From Desulfovibrio sp. (GTDB taxonomy: Bacteria; Desulfobacterota; Desulfovibrionia; Desulfovibrionales; Desulfovibrionaceae), in the NCBI GenBank assembly GCA_009773975.1, contig VSMX01000063.1, positions 1-12,612 on the forward strand: DNA of 12,612 bases. The letters run 5' to 3'. Numbering within the stretch: the first letter of the stretch is position 1; each line of letters opens with the position of its first letter. The position numbers and the translations under genes are program-made. The notes beneath the pieces are model-generated. The model searched no databases and was not told the DNA's origin. It saw only the letters and a list, made by a program, of their open reading frames with translations. Of this stretch, positions 1 through 5,617 are shown in pieces.

Positions 1-350
1 CCCTTTTTATAACGTTTGTAAACGTATTTTTCAAACTTGAACGAAGACGGATCGAGTATGGCCATCTTTAGAGTCTTGTCTTCCTGTTTGCCGCTCAAAA
101 ATGTAAGCAGAAGATTTTTGCCCTCGACTTTCCAGTCAAAGTAGGCAATATACTCTTCCGTGGCAAAGAGGCCCGTGCCGTCATAGACAAAGACGAAAGC
201 GCCGGGATTGTCATCGTCCGCGCATTTGTACGAGCCATATTCAAAAGTCTTGTCCCGCGCGCTGGCATGATCATCGGCAGCCATGGGGGAAGGAACGGGC
301 AAAAAGGCCAGAGCCAGCAAGACAGGCAGCAGGAGAAACAGTTTTTTCAT
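1..350 (-). CDS. Secreted small protein of unknown function, C-terminus cut by window edge
   Basis: An open frame reads leftward from an ATG at 350-348 to the window edge without a stop, giving at least 116 residues. It opens with a typical Sec signal peptide: MKK, then a Leu-rich hydrophobic stretch (about residues 4-19), with a likely cleavage after Met-Ala-Ala near residue 25. The mature part is short, beta-rich in appearance and aromatic (Tyr/Phe rich), with one Cys near residue 43 and a basic end. A GGAAG stretch 9 nt before the ATG can act as ribosome binding site. I do not recognise the family. It lies 33 nt downstream of another minus-strand frame (384-659), and an extended -10 promoter near 704-699 could serve both. 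Export to the periplasm is inferred from the signal peptide alone. Confidence 0.7.
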   Translation of the reverse strand, partial: MKKLFLLLPVLLALAFLPVPSPMAADDHASARDKTFEYGSYKCADDDNPGAFVFVYDGTGLFATEEYIAYFDWKVEGKNLLLTFLSGKQEDKTLKMAILDPSSFKFEKYVYKRYKK

Positions 351-383
351 GGGTTTTCTTCCGTTCGGGTTAATGGCAGGAAA

Positions 384-659
384 TTACTTGCGGCTATAAT
401 TTCCCGAAAAGCCAACATTCATTCCACAAACCTGGTCCATGCCGGGAGTGTTGCAGAATATTGTTGCGCCCGTATGGGTGAAAATCAAGTAAAAATCGGG
501 CATATCCTTATGGCGCATTGTAATCCAGCCCATGCGAGCCTGGCCATCGTATTCGCAGATATTTTCCCTGAAAAAGGCTTCTCCATCAACCTTGAACACG
601 TTGCCCGAAAACCGGCTATCATCATTGAAATGCCGGACCGGAAACCGGCCCGACGGCAA
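384..659 (-). pseudogene. Start-less minus-strand frame, possible N-terminally truncated secreted protein
   Basis: This frame stays open from an in-frame TGA at 707-705 to a TAA at 386-384. The only early start codon is TTG at 659, which has no Shine-Dalgarno sequence before it. The translation looks protein-like rather than like a shadow frame: many Gly, Phe, Tyr and Asp residues, two Cys near the C-terminus (…FCNTPGMDQVC…) and an ordinary ending. No signal peptide is encoded, although the protein next door has one. Residues encoded upstream of the TTG (…WFKFAAWLTHDLP) continue the same composition, so the true N-terminus may have been lost by a frameshift or deletion. A real small gene starting at TTG, or an unrelated open frame, remains possible. 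No family recognised. Confidence 0.35.
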
Positions 660-698
660 ATCATGCGTCAGCCATGCGGCAAACTTGAACCATATATC

Positions 699-707
699 AT
701 TATATCA
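699..707 (-). promoter_or_regulatory. Candidate extended -10 promoter
   Basis: On the minus strand the sequence reads TGATATAAT, an exact TGn extended -10 motif with a perfect TATAAT. No good -35 is seen at 16-18 nt. Transcription would start near 692 and run leftward into the frame at 384-659 and the secreted gene at 1-350. It lies inside an AT-rich tandem of the 8-mer TATATCAT (693-708 on the plus strand), so chance is a real alternative. Confidence 0.4.
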
Positions 708-878
708 TTTTTTGCATGGATAACGATTTCATACTACATAACCGAAAAACATGGCAAAATCAATTATGGCTCAACCGGAATACTTTACTCGTCTTACTGG
801 CTGCCGGAGGACGCCCAACGGACGTTTGCGTGGCAGGCGAAGCGAGCCTCGCGCAAATGGACAGCAGCCCTCGAGAGA

Positions 879-906
879 ACAAAACTCACTAGTACAAAAC
901 TCACTA
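879..906. repeat. Tandem 13-nt direct repeat
   Basis: The 13-mer ACAAAACTCACTA occurs at 879-891 and again at 894-906, separated by the 2 nt GT, giving a 15-nt period. It lies about 140 nt upstream of the ZraP-like gene. The spacing would suit two binding sites on nearly the same face of the helix, but no regulator is known from the sequence. Confidence 0.6.
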
Positions 907-933
907 TATGAAGGCAGCTTTTCAAAATCATTT

Positions 934-963
934 TTGACTTTTTTAAATTAATCCTTATCTATT
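934..963 (+). promoter_or_regulatory. Weak candidate promoter of the ZraP-like gene
   Basis: TTGACT at 934-939 matches 5 of 6 bases of the sigma-70 -35 box. An 18-nt gap leads to TCTATT at 958-963, which matches only 4 of 6 bases of the -10 box. It would give a leader of about 75 nt. No sigma-54 signature is visible upstream, although E. coli zraP uses one. Confidence 0.3.
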
Positions 964-1044
964 CGGCAGAAAGGCAAAAGCTTTCGTGGATTTTGCCCGC
1001 AAACACAAATTCAATAAGGCTCATTGCCGAACGAGGTACGCATA

Positions 1045-1620
1045 ATGAATATCCGCAAAAAAATTTCCACTCTTGCCATTGCCGCCGCGCTTGTGTGCGG
1101 CATTGTCTTTGCCACCGATGCCATCGCGCAGAACAATGGCCCCCAGAGCAATGACCAGTACAACCAGAATTATACGACCCAGATGACGCCGGAACAGCAA
1201 ACTGCCCTGCAGCAAATTCTGAAAGAACATTCTGACGTTACAGGCCAGATTGAGGAAGCGATCAATGCCAAAAGGGGCGAATTGCTTGCCCAGCTGGACA
1301 GCACAAATCCCGACAGGGCAAAAATTGCCAGCCTTTCCCGGGAATTGGGCGATTTGCGCGGCCAGCTGCTCACAGCCCGCGTTGACATGAAGGCAAAGCT
1401 GGCCCAGGCGGGCATTCCCGCCTATCATAACCAGGCAGAACGTAATGCCTGGAACAATGGCTATCGCGGCTACCGCGGCGGCTGCCCCGCCTTCAATGGT
1501 TGCCCGGCTTTCAACGGCTGGAACGGCGGCTGGGGATACAACGGCCATCATCATGGCGGCCACCACGGCAACTGGTATCCCATGGGTCCTTACATGATGG
1601 GCCCGATGATGGGCTGGTAA
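1045..1620 (+). CDS. ZraP/Spy-like periplasmic metal-binding protein
   Basis: The product has 191 residues and starts at the ATG at 1045, preceded by GAGGT 7 nt upstream. An in-frame TTG at 1024 lacks this support. Residues 1-28 form a Sec signal peptide ending in AIA, so the protein is predicted periplasmic. Residues 45-125 form a Gln/Glu-rich helical region with the TPEQQ…L…LLAQL layout of the heavy-metal resistance/ZraP family (Spy/CpxP superfamily), which binds zinc or copper and buffers envelope stress. The C-terminal tail is elaborate: a doubled CPAFNG motif (147-158), a His cluster HHHGGHH (168-174) and a Met-rich end (MMGPMMGW). Family assignment rests on architecture. The metal, and any link to a ZraSR-type sensor, are inferred. 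No two-component genes lie nearby, and transcription ends at the hairpin at 1636-1671. Confidence 0.8.
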   Translation: MNIRKKISTLAIAAALVCGIVFATDAIAQNNGPQSNDQYNQNYTTQMTPEQQTALQQILKEHSDVTGQIEEAINAKRGELLAQLDSTNPDRAKIASLSRELGDLRGQLLTARVDMKAKLAQAGIPAYHNQAERNAWNNGYRGYRGGCPAFNGCPAFNGWNGGWGYNGHHHGGHHGNWYPMGPYMMGPMMGW

Positions 1621-1635
1621 AACCCAAATTTTGCG

Positions 1636-1671
1636 AAAAAAAATGGGAGCCGACTGGCCCCCATTTTTTTT
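1636..1671. terminator. Bidirectional intrinsic terminator between convergent genes
   Basis: An A8 run leads into the stem TGGG-a-GCC, loop GACT, GGC-c-CCCA, and then a T8 run. The stem has seven G/C-rich or adjacent pairs with one A/C mismatch, extended by A-T pairing of the two runs. The symmetry gives a T-tract in both directions. It sits between the stop of the ZraP-like gene (1620) and the stop of the larA-family gene (1719), so it can end both transcripts. Confidence 0.9.
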
Positions 1672-1718
1672 GGCTTTTTTTGCGGTGAAACCGGGGGGAG
1701 GCTCAAACAATCTTGTTG

Positions 1719-3014
1719 TTACTTCACCGGCTTGGGCAGGGTTGTGGCCCCATGCGGCATGACCACGGCCCTGGCATTGGCCGGCACGAAGCTTTTGGCA
1801 AGCTTGAGCGCCTCATCCAGGCTTGCGAGGGGATGGGCCTTGGTATTGGCAAAATCCTTTGCCGGCATCTCGGAAACCAGAATCAGGTTATATTTTTCAC
1901 AGGCTTCCGCAAAAAGAAAGCCAGAGAAAGCCCCGATCGAAAATTTGTCGCGCAGCGCCTTTTCACGCGCTTTCATATCCTTAAAGTCGCGGATAAAAGT
2001 CTCGCAATCCTTGTTGCCGAAACCTTCCGGGAACTGGGCCACAAGGATTATAGTGGCCCCCGGCCTTGCCGCGGCCATGGCATTGCTCAAGAGCTTGATG
2101 CCCTGATAGAGATTGATATCCTTTGGAGAACCGCCGGCGCTGGCAATCACTAAATCTGATTTTTCGGGAATTTTCACCCCGTCCATTTCGGCAACCAGCC
2201 GGCAGCCCTCTTCGTGGGATTTCAGCCAGTCGCCCGCGAAAGCCTTGATGATCTGGAACTTGTCGTTGACAACAACATTCAGGGCAAAGCATGGCGCCAG
2301 CATTGCGGCCGCTTCGTTGATGTCCGAACGCAGCGGATTTGAGGGGCCGATATTGCCCGCGCGCACATGCGGATTGTCGCCTTCTCCCAAGCCGGGATTG
2401 AGCGCCAGCTCATGATTGTGCTGGATTGTCTCGCTGCCCGAAATGCCTGGCAGCAGCATCTTGCCGCCGCCGCCAAAGCCGGCCAGGAAATGATAGACAA
2501 TGCCGCAGCTTGTAATGACCTTGTCGGCCTCGCAGGCATGGCGATTGAAATATACCGGCGTATTGCGGCTCGTTGTGCCCATGAATTTCAGGTTTTCAGT
2601 CTCCTCGCATTGGTGGTCAACAATTTTGAAGCGCCGGACAATTTCGTCGCCAAGCAGTTTTCTGTGCTCATCGTCGGTCATTTTGCGATGCGTGCCACTG
2701 GCGCAAAGAATTGTGATGTCTTCGTCCCTTATGCCGCAGCGATTGATGGCATCCAGCAAAAGCGGCGTGGAAACCGTGGTCGATTCCCACAACCTTGTAA
2801 TATCCGGCACAATCAGGCAGACCTTTTCTCCGGGATGCAAAATATCTTCGAGTTTTGGCGAGCAAATCGGCTCCCCAATGGCCTCGCGCACGGCCCGGGC
2901 CTGGCTGACAGGGGGAATATCCGGCTTGTTGGCCCTGACAACAGCCGATATTTCGGAATCATCCAGATCAAGGACAAAACTTGTCTGCCCATAGGGCATT
3001 TTTATCGCGGGCAT
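1719..3014 (-). CDS. larA: LarA-family nickel-dependent 2-hydroxyacid (lactate) racemase homologue
   Basis: The product has 431 residues, the usual LarA length. The start is the ATG at 3014, with AGAGGTG about 5 nt upstream. An upstream in-frame start would overlap hydG and lacks support. LarA interconverts D- and L-lactate using a covalently bound nickel-pincer cofactor. Residues matching the catalytic set are visible: DxTR (D71, R74), SGTHR (H109), H175 followed by AGFGGGGK with the cofactor lysine at K185, and the downstream pair H199/H201. Relatives racemise other 2-hydroxyacids such as malate or phenyllactate, so lactate is not certain. It lies 16 nt behind hydG on the same strand, so co-transcription is likely. 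The cofactor genes larB, larC and larE are not in the window and would have to be elsewhere. The terminator at 1636-1671 follows it. Confidence 0.85.
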   Translation of the reverse strand: MPAIKMPYGQTSFVLDLDDSEISAVVRANKPDIPPVSQARAVREAIGEPICSPKLEDILHPGEKVCLIVPDITRLWESTTVSTPLLLDAINRCGIRDEDITILCASGTHRKMTDDEHRKLLGDEIVRRFKIVDHQCEETENLKFMGTTSRNTPVYFNRHACEADKVITSCGIVYHFLAGFGGGGKMLLPGISGSETIQHNHELALNPGLGEGDNPHVRAGNIGPSNPLRSDINEAAAMLAPCFALNVVVNDKFQIIKAFAGDWLKSHEEGCRLVAEMDGVKIPEKSDLVIASAGGSPKDINLYQGIKLLSNAMAAARPGATIILVAQFPEGFGNKDCETFIRDFKDMKAREKALRDKFSIGAFSGFLFAEACEKYNLILVSEMPAKDFANTKAHPLASLDEALKLAKSFVPANARAVVMPHGATTLPKPVK

Positions 3015-3030
3015 AAAGCACCTCTTTTGT

Positions 3031-4449
3031 TTAAAACCTGAAATCCCTTTTCCCTTCTCCAATCATGGCGAGGCGCTTGCGGGCTATATCGCGCACGCGG
3101 TCGCTGGGCACTCTCCCTAATTCCTCCTCGATAAGCCTGGCGCCATGCTCCCTTGTGGCGGGAGTGGCGTAATCTTCCAGATATTCCTTGAGCGTGAGCA
3201 GGGCATTGGGCTGGCAGCAGTCCTGGATCTTGCCGGTCTTGCACAGGCTCATGAAGCGGTCGCCCGTTCTGCCTTCGCGGTAGCAGGCCGTGCAGAAGCT
3301 GGGAATGTAGCCAAGGCCCATAAGCCAGTCCACAACTTCATCCAGACTGCGCCTGTCGCTGACATCGAACTGGCTGGAATCCTCGCTTTCCTCGCGGGGC
3401 GCGGTATAGCCGCCAACGCTGGTGCGGCTTGCGCCGCTGATTTGCGATATGCCGCAGGCCAGCATTTTTTCGCGCACGGCTTCGCTTTCGCGCGTGGAAA
3501 TAATCATGCCCGTATAGGGAACAGCCAGGCGAATGCAGGCGCAGATATGGGCGAAGGTTTCATCGTCGATGCCATTGTCAAAATCATCGGGATTGATGTC
3601 CGAAGCCCGCTTTACCCTGGGCATGCTTATTGTGTGCGGCCCCACGCCCATGGCCGATTCAAGGTGTTCGGCGTGCATCAATAGGGACGTGAATTCCTGG
3701 CGATATGAATCCAGGCCAAAAAGCGCCCCCAGGCCCACATCGTCTATGCCGCCCTGCATGGCCCGGTCCATGGCTTCTGTATGCCAGGCATAGTCGTGCT
3801 TGGGGCCGGCGGGGTGCAGCACGCCATAGCTCTGCGGGTTGTAGGTTTCCTGGAAAAGAATGTAGGTGCCGATTTTGGCATCGTGGAGGCGTCTGTAATT
3901 TTCCACTGTCGTGGCCGCAATGTTTACGTTCACGCGTCTAATCGAGCCGTTTTTGTGCTTCACATTGTAAATTGTGCCTATCGATTCCAGGATATATTCC
4001 AGAGGATTGTTTTTGGGATCTTCCCCGGCCTCGATGGCCAGGCGCTTGTGCCCCATATCCTGCAGGGCTATGGTCTCGGCCGCGATTTCCTCCTGGGTCA
4101 GCTTTTTACGCGGCATTTCCCTGTTCTTGACATGGTACGGGCAATAGAGACAGGAATTGACGCAATAATTTGAAAGATAAAGGGGCGCGAACATGACAAT
4201 GCGGCGCCCGTAAAAATCTTCCTTGATTTTGGCCGCCATGTCGCGGATCTTCTGGCGTGTTTCCGGGTCCTCGCAGGCCAGAAGGGACGAGGCCTCGCGG
4301 TGGCTCAGGCCCTTCTTTTCCGCGGCCTTTGCCAGAATGGCGTCGATTGCGCCAGTGTCGCGCGCAAGCCTGTCGGCTTCCGCAATCGTGGCCGCAACTT
4401 CCCCCTGGTCAATGAACTCATGCGCATGAGGCGATATGACATCGTACAT
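3031..4449 (-). CDS. hydG: [FeFe]-hydrogenase maturase HydG (radical SAM tyrosine lyase)
   Basis: The product has 472 residues, typical for HydG. The start is the ATG at 4449, with AAGGA 10 nt upstream. HydG cleaves tyrosine to make the CO and cyanide ligands of the hydrogenase H-cluster, in the cytoplasm. The radical-SAM cluster motif is CVNSCLYC (C96, C100, C103, CX3CX2C), in a YLSNYC context. The C-terminal auxiliary-cluster motif CX2CX22C is intact (C386, C389, C412), which separates HydG from ThiH, so it should be active. HydE, HydF and a hydrogenase are absent from the window, so the rest of the maturation set must lie elsewhere. It is the middle gene of a minus-strand run: glycosylase, 81 nt, hydG, 16 nt, larA. 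Identification is firm. The meaning of its neighbours is not. Confidence 0.93.
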   Translation of the reverse strand: MYDVISPHAHEFIDQGEVAATIAEADRLARDTGAIDAILAKAAEKKGLSHREASSLLACEDPETRQKIRDMAAKIKEDFYGRRIVMFAPLYLSNYCVNSCLYCPYHVKNREMPRKKLTQEEIAAETIALQDMGHKRLAIEAGEDPKNNPLEYILESIGTIYNVKHKNGSIRRVNVNIAATTVENYRRLHDAKIGTYILFQETYNPQSYGVLHPAGPKHDYAWHTEAMDRAMQGGIDDVGLGALFGLDSYRQEFTSLLMHAEHLESAMGVGPHTISMPRVKRASDINPDDFDNGIDDETFAHICACIRLAVPYTGMIISTRESEAVREKMLACGISQISGASRTSVGGYTAPREESEDSSQFDVSDRRSLDEVVDWLMGLGYIPSFCTACYREGRTGDRFMSLCKTGKIQDCCQPNALLTLKEYLEDYATPATREHGARLIEEELGRVPSDRVRDIARKRLAMIGEGKRDFRF

Positions 4450-4530
4450 TATGGATTGGTCCTTTCTGAATTTTATATCATGGAGTCTGAATTTGGCATG
4501 GTGGGGGCTGTCATCCCTGCCAATGGAATT

Positions 4531-5241
4531 TCAGGAATACTCCCGCAGCTTCTCCACATACTCCCGGGCATATTCCTCGCGGCGGCTCCAGCGGTACTGC
4601 ACAACCCAGCGGGGATGCGGCAGGGGCACGATTCTTTCAAAAAAGCCGTGTTCGGCGTTCAGCTTGTCCATAAAAGCGTAATTCTTGCCCGTGCCCAGGC
4701 AGAAGCATACATCCCTTTCCAGGCCCATTGCAATCTGGCGGCGAACGCAATCCACAATAAAGGGCAGCGCTGTTCTGGTCAGTTCCGCGCTGTCGTAATA
4801 ATTGTAATTTGTCTCGCGGCCGTTTTTGCCTTCCTTTACAAAGCCAAGCGGGCAAATGGAATTGATGTACCATTTATCATAAAATTCACGCAGGCCGCCC
4901 CATGCTTCAATCACTTCATAGACAAAAAGGCTGGATGGCTCGTGGGCATTGGGGCAGGCCTCTATATGAATATCGCAAAACTCGGCCAGGCGCTTTGGGT
5001 CGGTAAAGGGAATTCCGGTTATCCCCGCGCCAAAACGACCGGGATTGATGCCCAGAATGGCGCGCCTGTTGTTATGATCGCTGTAATACTTGTTGTAAAA
5101 GGCGTGGGAAGCGGGAATGGCGCACTCGCTGGCCAGAAACGGATTCATTATGGAAACGCCCTTGGGCAGGGGCATGTCAAAACGTAGCGAGGCATTGAAG
5201 TCAATGACCTTCTGCCCTAATGTGGGAGCGCTTTTTGCCAT
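4531..5241 (-). CDS. SMUG2-like uracil-DNA glycosylase family protein
   Basis: The product has 236 residues from the ATG at 5241, which has GGAGG exactly 5 nt upstream. An ATG 12 nt earlier (5253) would place that ribosome binding site inside the gene, so 5241 is preferred. The first motif, GINPGRFGAGITGIPF (64-79), is the water-activating and uracil-recognition loop of the SMUG-like branch. The second, LPHPRW (H209), is the DNA-intercalation/active-site loop. These match the SMUG2 glycosylase family, which removes uracil or damaged pyrimidines from DNA at the start of base-excision repair. To my knowledge the family is best known from Bacteroidetes, so transfer is possible. It is first in a minus-strand run with hydG and larA, 81 nt apart, and has no obvious functional link to them. 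Confidence 0.8.
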   Translation of the reverse strand: MAKSAPTLGQKVIDFNASLRFDMPLPKGVSIMNPFLASECAIPASHAFYNKYYSDHNNRRAILGINPGRFGAGITGIPFTDPKRLAEFCDIHIEACPNAHEPSSLFVYEVIEAWGGLREFYDKWYINSICPLGFVKEGKNGRETNYNYYDSAELTRTALPFIVDCVRRQIAMGLERDVCFCLGTGKNYAFMDKLNAEHGFFERIVPLPHPRWVVQYRWSRREEYAREYVEKLREYS

Positions 5242-5269
5242 AAAAACCTCCATTTCCTGCCCTGAATGG

Positions 5270-5297
5270 AAAATAAGGCTTTTTGGAGGTTTAGCAA
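5270..5297 (-). promoter_or_regulatory. Candidate sigma-70-type promoter for the glycosylase-hydG-larA run
   Basis: On the minus strand TTGCTA (5297-5292, 4/6 match to -35) and TATTTT (5275-5270, 4/6 match to -10) are 16 nt apart. Transcription would start near 5263, just upstream of the GGAGG and ATG at 5241, which fits the chosen start. Matches are moderate. Confidence 0.4.
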
Positions 5298-5383
5298 TGG
5301 AGCGGTTCGGGACTTTTCCCGGCTTAGGAAAAATTGGCCAGCCGGTTAAAACAATACCGCCCTATGCCTTCAATTTGGCATAA
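5297..5383 (+). CDS. Possible 28-residue small ORF in the flagellin promoter region
   Basis: A short frame begins at the ATG at 5297, with GGAGG at 5285-5289 (7 nt spacing), and ends at the TAA at 5381-5383. It encodes 28 residues, with Gly/Pro in the middle and a hydrophobic end. The good ribosome binding site is the only support. It may be a by-product of the palindromic GGAGG/CCTCC arrangement shared with the divergent glycosylase gene. Its last codons overlap the sigma-54-like site, so it would need its own upstream promoter. I recognise no homologue. Confidence 0.2.
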   Translation: MERFGTFPGLGKIGQPVKTIPPYAFNLA

Positions 5384-5391
5384 CAAATGCA
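5376..5391 (+). promoter_or_regulatory. Candidate sigma-54 (-24/-12) promoter of flagellin
   Basis: The sequence TGGCATAACAAATGCA fits the RpoN consensus TGGCAY-N5-TTGCW with one mismatch (ATGC for TTGC). The invariant GG (5377-5378) and GC (5389-5390) have the required 12-nt offset. Predicted start is near 5402, giving a leader of about 216 nt. A perfect inverted repeat, CAAATG-catat-CATTTG (5384-5400), overlaps the -12 element. Directly upstream, TAAA-N15-GCCTTCAA (5347-5373) faintly resembles a sigma-28 site. Confidence 0.6.
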
Positions 5392-5400
5392 TATCATTTG
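5384..5400. repeat. Inverted repeat overlapping the sigma-54 -12 element
   Basis: CAAATG (5384-5389) and CATTTG (5395-5400) are perfect complements around a 5-nt spacer. The left arm covers part of the -12 element. It could be an operator that occludes the promoter, or chance in AT-rich DNA. Confidence 0.45.
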
Positions 5401-5521
5401 ATAATTCAAGGCAGCCGGCAAATTTTGTTTTTGCGATTTTTTGATTTTCTGGCCAACCGCCTTATATTACATATATTTTATCTGCAAATATAATCCGTCG
5501 GGATTTTGGATTTTTTCCGCC

Positions 5522-5567
5522 ATGCGGCAATGGCGGGAAATTTTTGCCCGATGGCGCCATGCCGCAT
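5522..5567 (+). promoter_or_regulatory. Stable hairpin in the flagellin 5' leader
   Basis: The arms ATGCGGCA(a)TGGCG (5522-5535) and CGCCATGCCGCAT (5555-5567) pair over 13 bp with one bulged A, closing a 19-nt loop. No T-run follows, so it is not a terminator. It ends 50 nt before the flagellin ATG and would lie within the predicted 216-nt leader. Roles in mRNA stability or translational control are possible but unproven. Confidence 0.7.
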
Positions 5568-5617
5568 ATACCTGCCGGACGCGGGCATGGAAGCGGCTCA
5601 AGGGAGGGTCCGACAAG

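Larger units (their letters stand above)
660..1044. other. Gene-free stretch with short repeats
   Basis: I find no convincing coding region here. It holds a minus-strand extended -10 (699-707), a perfect tandem of an 8-mer (693-700, 701-708), a GC-rich patch around 800-857 with partial self-complementarity, a 13-nt direct repeat (879-891, 894-906), and an AT-rich stretch at 915-960 that may carry the promoter of the next gene. The open frames crossing this stretch lack ribosome binding sites and normal protein composition. Confidence 0.5.

Noticed and set aside
267..911. 214-codon plus-strand frame across 267-911
   Set aside because: It overlaps the start of the secreted gene and the start-less frame on the other strand, has no ribosome binding site, and its composition is not protein-like.
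961..1000. Sigma-54 promoter for the ZraP-like gene
   Set aside because: GG-containing candidates in this stretch lack a GC at the 12-nt offset.
4300..5187. 295-codon plus-strand frame opposite the glycosylase and hydG start
   Set aside because: Antisense to two genes with intact motifs. The long opening is explained by the codon bias of those genes.
5446..5470. Second sigma-54 site (CTGGCC…) nearer to flagellin
   Set aside because: The GG and GC are 8 nt apart in place of 12, which RpoN does not tolerate.
5441..5617. In-frame N-terminal extension of flagellin
   Set aside because: The upstream codons are unlike flagellin and contain the leader hairpin. The ATG at 5618 has a strong ribosome binding site and the standard flagellin opening.
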